This document shows positions 44,193-52,979 of a DNA stretch of 64,000 nucleotides, piece by piece; positions within the stretch are counted from its first letter, which is position 1, and every line of letters begins with the position of its first letter. The stretch is from Acetobacter vaccinii (GTDB taxonomy: Bacteria > Pseudomonadota > Alphaproteobacteria > Acetobacterales > Acetobacteraceae): positions 248,001 through 312,000 of the forward strand of contig NZ_CP043506.1 of NCBI RefSeq assembly GCF_008365315.1, written 5' to 3'. Position numbers and translations under genes: made by a program. The notes under the pieces are model-generated. The model saw only the letters and a program-made list of their open reading frames with translations, was not told the DNA's origin and ran no database searches.

Positions 44193-44930
44193 TTATTGTC
44201 CGCTCTGGCTGACCCAGCCCTGCTCTAACTGCCGCCAGCTTTGCTCGATCCCGGCCAACAATTGCCCGCGCCTGGCTGGCTCTATGGCCGCCCCTATGGC
44301 CACATGCAGCACACCAGGGCGTTTGACAAAAGCATTACGCCCCCAGAACAGGCCGGAATTGGTCGCAACCGGAATAACAGGCAGCCCGGTATGGTTGGAC
44401 ATGGCTGCGATCCCGGGTTTGAGGTCAACATGCTCGCCCGGCAAGGTGCGCGTGCCTTCGGGGAAAATAATAATCTGCCTGCTGTCCTGCACGGCTTTGT
44501 CGGTGCCTTGCAGCAGCAGGCGCAGGGCCTTGGCCCCGGCAGCCCGCTCAACCGGCATCATGCCTGTCAGCACCAGCATTGGCCCCAGAAGGGGGATACG
44601 CTTGAGTTCCCCTTTCATCACGTAACAGGGCCGGGCCAGCAGCAGCATCCAGACCAGCGTGTCAAAGGCGGATTGATGCTGAGAGGCAATCAGGGCCGGG
44701 CCAGAGGCTGGCAGGTTTTCCAGCCCGCTGACCTGCAAGCGCACCCCGCAGATACGCCCGAACAGCCACAACACAAGCCGCGACCACAGCCGTGCGTAGG
44801 GCAGCGCCCATTGGTGCAGGAACCAGCGCACGGGAAAAGCCCCAACCCCCATCAGCAGGGTCAGCGCAAACGCCAGCACATTGAACACAATGGAACGCAC
44901 AACAACCATGACCACCATACCCGCAACCAT
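44193..44930 (-). CDS. plsC: 1-acyl-sn-glycerol-3-phosphate acyltransferase
   Basis: Makes phosphatidic acid at the inner membrane. Catalytic HQSAFDT (HX4D) lies near residue 73 and IIIFPEGTRT near residue 148, and a TGMMPVER region binds glycerol phosphate. From ATG at 44930 it is 245 aa, the usual size, with an N-terminal helix. The frame is open upstream to GTG at 45005, and between the two lies a nine-copy hexanucleotide repeat coding alternating Leu-Ala. Neither start has a clear ribosome site. If the GTG is used, the protein carries a Leu-Ala helix of variable length. Confidence 0.9.
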   Translation of the reverse strand: MVAGMVVMVVVRSIVFNVLAFALTLLMGVGAFPVRWFLHQWALPYARLWSRLVLWLFGRICGVRLQVSGLENLPASGPALIASQHQSAFDTLVWMLLLARPCYVMKGELKRIPLLGPMLVLTGMMPVERAAGAKALRLLLQGTDKAVQDSRQIIIFPEGTRTLPGEHVDLKPGIAAMSNHTGLPVIPVATNSGLFWGRNAFVKRPGVLHVAIGAAIEPARRGQLLAGIEQSWRQLEQGWVSQSGQ

Positions 44931-44984
<54 letters not shown>

Positions 44985-45126
44985 CAGCAATGCCGGGCTG
45001 CACACCAGAAAAAAAGCCCCATGGCAAGGTCAGGCCGCCCAATTGCCTGCCATGCCGCTTTCATCTGGCCTCTCTGCCCGCCAGCCTGTATAGAAACCAA
45101 CAGTCCGGACAGGAAGACAGGATAAC

Positions 45127-46416
45127 ATGACCGACTATAAGGTGAAGGATCTCTCGCTCGCCGAGTGGGGCCGTAAGGAAATTTCCATCGCAGAAGGCGA
45201 AATGCCCGGCCTGATGGCCCTGCGTGAGGAATATGGCGCAAGCCAGCCCCTGAAAGGCGCACGCATTGCGGGCTGCCTGCACATGACCATCCAGACCGCA
45301 GTGCTGATCGAAACACTGGTGGCCCTTGGCGCCACGGTGCGCTGGTCTTCGTGCAACATCTTCTCCACACAGGATCACGCCGCTGCTGCCATCGCCGCTG
45401 CCGGTATTCCCGTGTTTGCCTGGAAAGGCCTGGCGGAAGACGAATTCTGGTGGTGCATCGAGCAGACCATTCAGGGCCCCGATGGCTGGACCCCGAACAT
45501 GATCCTCGATGACGGCGGTGATCTGACCGTGCTGATGCACGACAAATACCCCGAACTGCTGGCCAACGTCCGCGGCCTGTCCGAGGAAACCACAACAGGC
45601 GTGCACCGTCTGTGGGAAATGCAGAAGAAAGGCACACTGAAGGTTCCCGCCATCAACGTGAACGACAGTGTGACCAAGTCGAAGTTCGACAACCTGTATG
45701 GCTGCCGCGAAAGCCTGGTGGACGCTATCCGCCGTGGCACCGACGTGATGATGGCCGGCAAGGTTGCCGTTGTCGCCGGGTATGGTGATGTCGGCAAAGG
45801 CTCCGCCGCATCGCTGCGTAATGCAGGCTGCCGCGTGCTGGTGACCGAAATCGACCCGATCTGCGCCCTGCAGGCCGCCATGGAAGGCTACGAAGTCGTC
45901 ACCATGGCTGACGCTGCACCGCGTGGCGATATTTTTGTGACCGCAACGGGCAATGTCGGTGTCATCACCGTTGAGCACATGCGCGCCATGAAAAACCGCG
46001 CCATTGTGTGCAACATCGGCCACTTCGATTCTGAAATCCAGATCGATGGGCTGCGCAACTTCACCTGGGACAACGTGAAACCGCAGGTGGACGAAGTTGT
46101 CTTCCCCGACGGCAAGCGTCTGATCGTGCTGTCCGAAGGCCGCCTGGTGAACCTTGGCAATGCCACGGGCCACCCGTCCTTTGTGATGTCAGCCTCCTTC
46201 ACCAACCAGACACTGGCCCAGATCGAACTGTGGACAGCGCCTGAAGGCAAGTACGACGTGAAGGTGTACACCCTGCCCAAGAAGCTGGACGAAAAAGTAG
46301 CCGCCCTGCATCTGGCCAAGGTTGGCGCACAGCTGAGCAAGTTGAGCGAAGAGCAGGCCAAATACATTGACGTGCCCGTCAACGGCCCGTTCAAGCACGA
46401 AGAATACCGCTACTAA
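45127..46416 (+). CDS. ahcY: Adenosylhomocysteinase
   Basis: Removes S-adenosylhomocysteine, giving adenosine and homocysteine, and so keeps methyltransferases active. The 429 aa contain [52 protein letters not shown] with the catalytic Lys/Asp, and the NAD loop [16 protein letters not shown]. It ends KHEEYRY, the conserved C-terminus. AGGA precedes ATG 45127. I looked for a SAH riboswitch in the 120-bp leader and saw none. Confidence 0.98.
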   Translation: MTDYKVKDLSLAEWGRKEISIAEGEMPGLMALREEYGASQPLKGARIAGCLHMTIQTAVLIETLVALGATVRWSSCNIFSTQDHAAAAIAAAGIPVFAWKGLAEDEFWWCIEQTIQGPDGWTPNMILDDGGDLTVLMHDKYPELLANVRGLSEETTTGVHRLWEMQKKGTLKVPAINVNDSVTKSKFDNLYGCRESLVDAIRRGTDVMMAGKVAVVAGYGDVGKGSAASLRNAGCRVLVTEIDPICALQAAMEGYEVVTMADAAPRGDIFVTATGNVGVITVEHMRAMKNRAIVCNIGHFDSEIQIDGLRNFTWDNVKPQVDEVVFPDGKRLIVLSEGRLVNLGNATGHPSFVMSASFTNQTLAQIELWTAPEGKYDVKVYTLPKKLDEKVAALHLAKVGAQLSKLSEEQAKYIDVPVNGPFKHEEYRY

Positions 46417-46445
46417 GCACCTCCCCCTCAGGGGATGCTGAACAG

Positions 46446-46486
46446 GGCCGAGGCGGGATGGTACCATCCTGCCTCGGCCTTTGTGT
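46446..46486 (+). terminator. Terminator after ahcY
   Basis: A 17-bp near-perfect inverted repeat centred on GGTACC (46446-46479), with one G-T pair, is followed by TTTGTGTTTT on the plus strand. It overlaps the spacing to convergent phr and could also end phr transcription. Confidence 0.85.
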
Positions 46487-46488
46487 TT

Positions 46489-47904
46489 TCAGGCACTTTT
46501 TCCGGCCTGCCGCGCCTGCTCCAGTGCCGCAAGAGCCCGCGCCCGCGCCATGGCATGTGGTACAAGAGCGGGCGGATACCCCCCCGGCCCACCGCAGCCA
46601 TCCTTGAGAATATCCGCCATGACCGCTTGCGAGACCCGGGCAAGCTCTGGCACCCAATGGCGCACGTAGTCGCCCTGGGCATCAAACTTTTCCTGCTGCA
46701 AACGCGGGTTCATGATCCGGAAGAACGGTGCGCTCTCCACCCCGCATCCGGCCACCCACTGCCAGTTCATGGCATTGCTGGCGGGGTCATAATCCGTCAG
46801 CGTATGGGCAAACCAGCGCTCGCCTTCTCGCCAGTCAATCAGCAGGTGCTTGACCAAAAACGACCCGACAACCATCCGCACCCTGTTATGCATGATGCCC
46901 GTCTGCCAAAGCTGACGCATTCCTGCATCCACCAGCGGGTAGCCTGTGCGGCCCAGTTTCCAGGCCTCCAGTCCGGCGGGATCATCCCGCCAGGCCATGT
47001 GCTCAAATTCGGGCCGCAGGCAGCGTGTGGCCAGATCAGGGTGATCCCATAGCAGCGACCAGGCAAACTCGCGCCAGCCCAGTTCCGCCAGAAATTTCAC
47101 ACTGGCCTGCGAGGAATCAGCGTCCGTCACAGCCTGCCAGATCTGCCGTGGCGTAATCTGCCCGGTGCGGAGAAAGCACGACAGGGCAGACGTGCCATCG
47201 TGCGCGGGGTAGTCACGCTCCTGCACATACTCTGGCAGAGCCTGTTGCAAAAACGTGGCCAGAGCAGCGTGAGCTGCGGCCTCACCCTTCTGGTGTTGGC
47301 TGTCCAGCATGGCACACCACGGCGGGCCATCAGCCCCCAGTTGCGGGGCCACCACCCCGGACCAACCGGGCCAGCTTTCTGCCTCCACAGTGGCAAACGC
47401 TACATCCTGCACAGCAGGCAAAGGCGGCAAAGGCTCCACCCGGCAGGCCGCACGCCAATATGCGCCACATACCTGAAACGCCTGCCTGGCTTGGGTCCGG
47501 ATTGTCCATGGCTCATGCAGCACGTTACCGGCAAAACTGCTGACTGCTGTGCCATCCTGCCGTAGCCTGGCTTTCAGCGCTGTATCCGTAGCCCTGCCCG
47601 CAGGGTCGTAGCGGCGGTTCCAGAACACGGATGTTGCCCCGGAGCGGCGCACAATCTCTGGCAAAAGATGTTCCGCGTCGCCCTCAAACACATGCAGCCT
47701 GCCGCCCTGCCGGGCCAGTTCATCCATGAACACCGACAGACTTTTTTCCCGCCACCAGTCAGCGGCAGAAAACTCCTGCGGCACCGGCTGCCTTATATAA
47801 AGGCACAGCATGGGCGCACCGCTCTGCTGGGCGGCTGTCAGGGCGGCATTGTCCGCCAGACGGAAATCGTCACGAAACCAGACAATCGCTGGAGAAACAC
47901 TCAT
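46489..47904 (-). CDS. phr: Deoxyribodipyrimidine photolyase
   Basis: Light-driven repair of cyclobutane dimers, class I photolyase/cryptochrome family, 471 aa. SPAIVWFRDDFRLADN at the N-terminus is the photolyase domain. The FAD domain has TSALSCFLRTGQITPRQIW, WREFAWSLLW, TGYPLVDAGMRQLWQTGIMHNRVRM and WFAHTLTDYDPASNAMNWQWVAG, FFRIMNP. ATG at 47904 has GGGGGTCTT before it; an upstream ATG at 47934 is rejected as outside the family core. Confidence 0.94.
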   Translation of the reverse strand: MSVSPAIVWFRDDFRLADNAALTAAQQSGAPMLCLYIRQPVPQEFSAADWWREKSLSVFMDELARQGGRLHVFEGDAEHLLPEIVRRSGATSVFWNRRYDPAGRATDTALKARLRQDGTAVSSFAGNVLHEPWTIRTQARQAFQVCGAYWRAACRVEPLPPLPAVQDVAFATVEAESWPGWSGVVAPQLGADGPPWCAMLDSQHQKGEAAAHAALATFLQQALPEYVQERDYPAHDGTSALSCFLRTGQITPRQIWQAVTDADSSQASVKFLAELGWREFAWSLLWDHPDLATRCLRPEFEHMAWRDDPAGLEAWKLGRTGYPLVDAGMRQLWQTGIMHNRVRMVVGSFLVKHLLIDWREGERWFAHTLTDYDPASNAMNWQWVAGCGVESAPFFRIMNPRLQQEKFDAQGDYVRHWVPELARVSQAVMADILKDGCGGPGGYPPALVPHAMARARALAALEQARQAGKSA

Positions 47905-48022
47905 AAGACCCCCTGCACACAATCCACCGGGCACCTTCTATAGGCAGGATGCCACTTTCCTGCCAGAACAGGAGGGTACAAACCTTGGGTGACGTATTTT
48001 CAGACATGAAAGGCCGACTGCC

Positions 48023-48409
48023 ATGAGCATTCTTGGTTCCATTTTTTCCGCCATTTTCCATCACGCCAAGGCCGCAACACCGGCTGCCCAGACGCCAGAC
48101 GCCCAGACCAACCCGGCAGCCCCCGTACCTGCGGCAACACCCGTAGCCACACCGGCCACGATTGATATTGATTCTGTCCTGACCGATATGGCTGCCCACA
48201 ACAGCCAGACGCTGAACTGGAAGCAGTCCATTGTGGATCTTCTCAAGCTGCTGGGGCTGGACAGTTCCCTCGATGCCCGCAAGAAGCTGGCAGCAGAACT
48301 GGGCTACACCGGCAGCACAGACGACAGCGCTGCGATGAACGTGTGGCTGATCGGCCAGGTCCGCCAGAAGCTGGCCGAAAACGGTGGCAAGGTGCCTGCC
48401 GGGCTGTAA
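48023..48409 (+). CDS. DUF3597 domain protein
   Basis: 128 aa. MSILGSIFSAIFHHA at the start, then an Ala/Pro/Thr-rich linker, and a C-terminal domain with VLTDMAAHNSQTLNWKQSIVDLLKLLGLDSSL, then the closing ARKKLAAELGYTG. This matches the DUF3597 pattern, which resembles a LysM-adjacent, peptidoglycan- or stress-linked small protein. No function is established. A hairpin follows the stop codon. Confidence 0.85.
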   Translation: MSILGSIFSAIFHHAKAATPAAQTPDAQTNPAAPVPAATPVATPATIDIDSVLTDMAAHNSQTLNWKQSIVDLLKLLGLDSSLDARKKLAAELGYTGSTDDSAAMNVWLIGQVRQKLAENGGKVPAGL

Positions 48410-48419
48410 GCAGCCATTT

Positions 48420-48458
48420 ACCCTCTGCCAGACTGTACTCCCATGCCTGGCAGAGGGT
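48420..48458. terminator. Inverted repeat between convergent DUF3597 and L,D-transpeptidase genes
   Basis: ACCCTCTGCCA (48420-48430) and TGGCAGAGGGT (48448-48458) form a perfect 11-bp stem with a 17-nt loop. It lacks a T tract, so terminator function is uncertain. Confidence 0.5.
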
Positions 48459-48460
48459 GC

Positions 48461-49783
48461 TTACCCGTTGGTCGCGGGCTGATGCCGGGGTGACTGGTCC
48501 TTGAGTGCGGCTGTCTTGCCCGCCTCCTGCACCTGCCCTGCGGTATCCACCACCACCACGGCCAAGCCGGAGATAGGCGATGGTGTCCGGTCAGCCCGCA
48601 GCAAGGCTTTGAAGCGCCGGTCCACAGCCGCCTTGCGCTCGTATTCCACATCCAGCAGACCATGCCGGTCGATAAAAATATTCAGCGCTGCGGGAATACG
48701 GATACACCCGGCAGATGCCATGTGGCCCAGGCGCTGTTCCAGAAAAACAGGGTCCGTGGCGTGCATTTCAAGCCGGATGGGGCCTTTCTCCCGGCTGGGG
48801 AGCCAACCTTTTTCGGCTATCTGCCACCCAAAATCCCACACCCGCATGCCTTTGGTACCATTGCCCATGATACCGTTTTCATTCTTGGTGCCCAGGGCGC
48901 GGTAGCCCAGCCGGTCGGCTGTATTGGTAAACACCCCTGTCGGCGTAATGTAATAATGCTTATGCCCGGTGCGGCCCGTTGAAATATTGGTGCTGCCTAT
49001 TACCTGCCACTCCTGCGTATTGGGCAGGGCCAGAATCAGGCAGAGCCGTTGGACGGTCGGATTACGGTCCACCACGACAATCACCTGCGGTCGGTCAATG
49101 GTATAACCGGCCTGTTCAATCTGCTGGCGGGCCAGATCCACCCATTCCGCTTTATAGGCGGCGGATACAGTACGGGCCTGTGGCACTTCATGCCGGAAAG
49201 CACGGGTCAGTTCCTGCGCGGCCTCACGCGCAGCGTCCTCATCCAGCACGGGGGGCGCTGGCATATCCGATTCGGCTGCCTGGGTTGCGGCTGGGTCGGC
49301 AACCGTATGCGCTGCTGGCGGCACGTCAGCCGTAGCCAGCGCATGCTGGGCAGTAGCGGCAGGTAAGTGCGCAGGCGGAGCAACAACTGGCAGTTCCGTT
49401 GCCTGCACAGGCACCGGGGCAGTCACTGCGGCCACCATCTGCGGCGCGGGCACTGCTGCCGCAGGCTGGCGCACCCTGTCCAGCCCCGCCTGTCGGGCTA
49501 CGGGGGCATGGAATGCGACGTCAGGCCGCCCTGCGGTGGCTGAGGCAATCTGCCTTTTACCCTGTGTATTGCCATGGCTTGCTGGCCATTCCTCCCCCAC
49601 ATCACCATCGGGGAAATAGGAACGGGTTGCGGCATCGGCCTGTTTCTCACGCCCATCATGGGCATGCAGGCCGGAAATATCAGACTGGTCGGTCCCGGAC
49701 GGTTCGGCAGCGGCTGTCACGGCTGACGGGACCAGAAGACCGACAGCCATAGTCCATGCCGTCAGATGTCTTGCTGCAAACAT
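48461..49783 (-). CDS. L,D-transpeptidase (YkuD domain) protein
   Basis: 440 aa. A signal peptide (residues 1-25, ending VTAAAE) is followed by a long Pro/Ala/Val-rich linker (to about residue 200), then a peptidoglycan-related domain and a YkuD catalytic domain: HATDPVFLEQRLGHMASAGCIRIP carries the HxxD and SxGCIR motifs with the catalytic Cys. It probably forms 3-3 cross-links or anchors proteins to the wall. ATG at 49783 follows GGGAGAGGG and begins a proper signal peptide; an in-frame ATG at 49828 has neither. Confidence 0.9.
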   Translation of the reverse strand: MFAARHLTAWTMAVGLLVPSAVTAAAEPSGTDQSDISGLHAHDGREKQADAATRSYFPDGDVGEEWPASHGNTQGKRQIASATAGRPDVAFHAPVARQAGLDRVRQPAAAVPAPQMVAAVTAPVPVQATELPVVAPPAHLPAATAQHALATADVPPAAHTVADPAATQAAESDMPAPPVLDEDAAREAAQELTRAFRHEVPQARTVSAAYKAEWVDLARQQIEQAGYTIDRPQVIVVVDRNPTVQRLCLILALPNTQEWQVIGSTNISTGRTGHKHYYITPTGVFTNTADRLGYRALGTKNENGIMGNGTKGMRVWDFGWQIAEKGWLPSREKGPIRLEMHATDPVFLEQRLGHMASAGCIRIPAALNIFIDRHGLLDVEYERKAAVDRRFKALLRADRTPSPISGLAVVVVDTAGQVQEAGKTAALKDQSPRHQPATNG

Positions 49784-49851
49784 GCCATACCCTCTCCCGT
49801 GCTCATGACATGGGAAAGAGTATGGCATTTCTTTAAAAAAGAAGGAAACGA

Positions 49852-51561
49852 TCAGATATTAATCGCGCGGTTGTCAGCGCCCAGCGCGGCTTCCTTCACG
49901 GCTTCGCTCAGTGTCGGGTGGGCATGGCAGACGCGGCCAATATCCTCAGCAGAAGCGCCGAACTCGATTGCCATCGTTGCCTCGGCAATCAGTTCGCCAG
50001 CGGCCGGGCCAAGAATATGCACACCCAGCACTCGGTCTGTCTGCTTGTCGGCCAGCACCTTGACGAAACCATCGGTCATGCCCAGCGCACGGGCGCGGCC
50101 ATTGGCCAGGAACGGGAACTTGCCCACCTTGTAGGCCGTGCCCTTTTCCTTCAGCTGGTCTTCCGTAAAGCCAACAGATGCTACTTCCGGCCAGGTGTAG
50201 ATAACACCGGGGATTGCATCGTAATTGACATGCCCAGCCTGACCCGCCAGCAGTTCGGCCAGGGCAACGCCTTCCTCTTCCGCCTTATGGGCCAGCATCG
50301 GGCCAGCAATCACATCGCCAATGGCGTAAACACCGGGCACGCTGGTTGCGTAATGAGCATCGACCTCAATACGGCCACGCTTGTCCAGCGCAATACCAGC
50401 TTCTTCCAGCCCCATGTTTTTGCTGGCAGCCGTGCGGCCCACCGCAACCAGAACCACATCGGCTTCCAGCGTTTCGGCCTTGCCACCTGCTGCGGGTTCG
50501 ATTGTCAGCACAACGCCCGAGGCTGTTTTTTCAGCCTTGGTCACCTTATGACCCAGCTTCATGGCAAAACCCTGCTTGACCAGCAGACGCTGGAACTGGG
50601 TTGCCACTTCCGTATCCGTACCCGGCACCAGACGGTCGAGGAATTCCACAACCGTGACGCTGGCACCCAGACGCTGCCACACGCTACCCAGTTCCAGCCC
50701 GATCACACCACCGCCGATAACGACAAGGCGCTTGGGCACGGAGGACAGTTCCAGGGCACCCGTGGAGGTGACAATCACCTTTTCGTCCACTTCGATCCCC
50801 GGCAGGTTGGCACTATCGCTGCCGCTGGCAATAATAATGTGCTTGGCTGTCACCGGCTTGCCATCAACGCTCAGGCGGCCTGTGCCTTCGACCTTGCCGT
50901 GGCCTTTCAGCCAGGTAATGCCGTTCTTTTTGAACAGGAACTCAACGCCCTTCACATTCGCGCCGACAATCTCGGCCTTGCGGGCCTGCATGCGGGCGAG
51001 ATCGAGCTTGACGCTGTCGATGACCACGCCATGGGCTGCAAAATCATGCCCTGCCGCGTGATAGTTCTCGGACGACTGCAACAGCGCCTTGGAGGGAATG
51101 CACCCGACATTCAGACAGGTGCCGCCAAGGGTTGCGCGTTTTTCAACACAGGCAACCTTAAAGCCAAGCTGGGCGGCACGAATGGCGCAGACATAACCGC
51201 CGGGACCAGCGCCAATAACCACAACATCGTAGTCAACATCAGCCGCAGGCTGTGCTGCCGGGGCCGCCTTGGGAGCGGCCTCCTTCGCGGGGGCTGCTGC
51301 GGCAGCCGGGGCAGCACCTGCTGCACCTTCGGCCAGAATGGCCAGCACCGCGCCGACACCAACCTCGTCCCCTTCCTTCACGGCATGGCTTTCCAGCCTG
51401 CCGCTGGCCGGGGCGGGCACTTCAACACTGACCTTGTCGGTTTCAAGCGCGACAAGGGCTTCGTCTTTCTTAACCGCATCGCCGGGCTGCTTGAGCCACT
51501 TCCCCACCGTGGCCGTTGTCACGCTTTCACCAAGGGCAGGTACTTTGATTTCAGTCGGCAT
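49852..51561 (-). CDS. lpd: Dihydrolipoyl dehydrogenase with N-terminal lipoyl domain
   Basis: E3 of the 2-oxoglutarate dehydrogenase complex, 569 aa. An N-terminal lipoyl domain (residues 1-80, lipoyl Lys in [12 protein letters not shown]) and an Ala/Pro linker precede the flavoprotein: [19 protein letters not shown], redox pair [19 protein letters not shown] loop [15 protein letters not shown], and the C-terminal [12 protein letters not shown] with His-Glu. The lipoyl domain is close in sequence to that of OdhB, suggesting duplication. It is the last gene of the odhA-odhB-lpd operon, 76 bp after odhB. Confidence 0.96.
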   Translation of the reverse strand: MPTEIKVPALGESVTTATVGKWLKQPGDAVKKDEALVALETDKVSVEVPAPASGRLESHAVKEGDEVGVGAVLAILAEGAAGAAPAAAAAPAKEAAPKAAPAAQPAADVDYDVVVIGAGPGGYVCAIRAAQLGFKVACVEKRATLGGTCLNVGCIPSKALLQSSENYHAAGHDFAAHGVVIDSVKLDLARMQARKAEIVGANVKGVEFLFKKNGITWLKGHGKVEGTGRLSVDGKPVTAKHIIIASGSDSANLPGIEVDEKVIVTSTGALELSSVPKRLVVIGGGVIGLELGSVWQRLGASVTVVEFLDRLVPGTDTEVATQFQRLLVKQGFAMKLGHKVTKAEKTASGVVLTIEPAAGGKAETLEADVVLVAVGRTAASKNMGLEEAGIALDKRGRIEVDAHYATSVPGVYAIGDVIAGPMLAHKAEEEGVALAELLAGQAGHVNYDAIPGVIYTWPEVASVGFTEDQLKEKGTAYKVGKFPFLANGRARALGMTDGFVKVLADKQTDRVLGVHILGPAAGELIAEATMAIEFGASAEDIGRVCHAHPTLSEAVKEAALGADNRAINI

Positions 51562-51637
51562 GAATTTTCTCTCGTTCACGTTGGGGATCACAAACAGTGG
51601 GCTGACCAGCGGTTAGGCCAGTCAGCCCCACCGGACC

Positions 51638-52870
51638 TCAGACGTCAATCAGCAGGCGACGCGGGTCTTCAACGTTCTGCTTCACACGCACAAGGAAGCT
51701 GACAGCCTCTTTCCCGTCCACAATGCGGTGGTCATAGGACAGGGCGACATACATCATCGGGCGGATGACAACCTGACCATTGACCGCAATCGGGCGTTCC
51801 TGAATGGAGTGCATGCCCAGAATACCAGACTGCGGGGCGTTCAGGATCGGTGTGGACAGCAGCGACCCGTAAATGCCGCCATTGGTGATGGAGAACGTGC
51901 CGCCGGACAGGTTTTCCAGCTTCAGCGTGCCTTCACGCGCTGCCTTGCCAAACCCGGCAATGGTTTTTTCGATCTGGGCATAACCCAGAGTATCGGCATC
52001 GCGGATAACCGGCACGACCAGACCGTTGGGGCCACCCACGGCAATGCCAAGGTTTACGAAGTCACGGTAGATGACATCTTCCCCGTCGATTTCCGCATTG
52101 ATGGCGGGAAATTCCTTCAGGGCGGCGATCACCGCGCGGGAGAAAATGGACATGAAGCCCAGCTTCACACCATGCTTTTTAACAAACCCGTCCTGAAATT
52201 CGGCTCGCAGGGCCATCGCGCCCGACATGTCGATTTCATTAAAGGTTGTCAGCATTGCAGCCGTGTTCTGTGCCTCTTTCAGGCGGCGGGCCACGGTGCG
52301 GCGCAGGCGGGTCATCTTCACGCGTTCTTCACGCGGGTCGTCATTGCGTGCTGCCTTGGGGGCGGCCGCCGGGGCTGCTGCCTGCGGCTGGGACAGAAAG
52401 CCCAGCACGTCACCCTTGGTAATACGCCCGCCAAGGCCACTACCCTGACCAACCTGCCCGGCATCCAGACCGTTTTCTGCCATCAGCTTGCGTGCAGCAG
52501 GCAGCGCAGCCGCGGCATCCACCGCCGGAGCCGCAGCCGGGGCGGCCTTGGGGGCTGGAGCCTGTGCAGGGGCAGCCTGCGTTTTGGCTTCAGGCGCTGC
52601 CGCCTTGGCCGCAGCCGGTGCAGCCCCGGCCTTGCCCGCTTCCAGCGTGGTCAGCAGGGCACCAACTTCAACCTCGTCCCCTTCCTTGACAGCCTGCGGG
52701 CCAAGCACGCCGGCCTTGGGTGCAGGAACTTCCACACTCACTTTATCAGTTTCAAGTTCGACAATCGGTTCGTCTTCCTTAACCGCGTCGCCAGGCTGCT
52801 TCAGCCACTTGCCGATGGTTGCAGTTGTCACACTTTCACCCAGTGTCGGCACCTTGATCTCGACTGACAT
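51638..52870 (-). CDS. odhB: Dihydrolipoyllysine succinyltransferase (E2 of 2-oxoglutarate dehydrogenase)
   Basis: Core of the complex, 410 aa. The lipoyl domain has [12 protein letters not shown] near residue 44. A peripheral-subunit-binding domain ([21 protein letters not shown]) follows an Ala/Pro linker, then the catalytic domain with [22 protein letters not shown] near the C-terminus, including the His and Asp. ATG at 52870 or 52873 follows GGGGAAG, and ATG at 52882 is a third choice. It lies downstream of odhA. Confidence 0.96.
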   Translation of the reverse strand: MSVEIKVPTLGESVTTATIGKWLKQPGDAVKEDEPIVELETDKVSVEVPAPKAGVLGPQAVKEGDEVEVGALLTTLEAGKAGAAPAAAKAAAPEAKTQAAPAQAPAPKAAPAAAPAVDAAAALPAARKLMAENGLDAGQVGQGSGLGGRITKGDVLGFLSQPQAAAPAAAPKAARNDDPREERVKMTRLRRTVARRLKEAQNTAAMLTTFNEIDMSGAMALRAEFQDGFVKKHGVKLGFMSIFSRAVIAALKEFPAINAEIDGEDVIYRDFVNLGIAVGGPNGLVVPVIRDADTLGYAQIEKTIAGFGKAAREGTLKLENLSGGTFSITNGGIYGSLLSTPILNAPQSGILGMHSIQERPIAVNGQVVIRPMMYVALSYDHRIVDGKEAVSFLVRVKQNVEDPRRLLIDV

Positions 52871-52979
52871 CATCTTCCCCATTTCTTTTCAGTCACCCGG
52901 AGCACCATGCCCTGACCCATGCTGCTCCGGGTTTTCTCGCCCACGTACCGTAGGCTGCTTTCTAAAATATCGACAGTGT

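Noticed and set aside
45006..45126. Possible SAH riboswitch before ahcY
   Set aside because: The 121-bp leader has no paired structure resembling known SAH aptamers; only a normal ribosome site is visible.
49918..51702. Plus-strand frame of about 594 codons
   Set aside because: Antisense to lpd; low-complexity composition and no domain.
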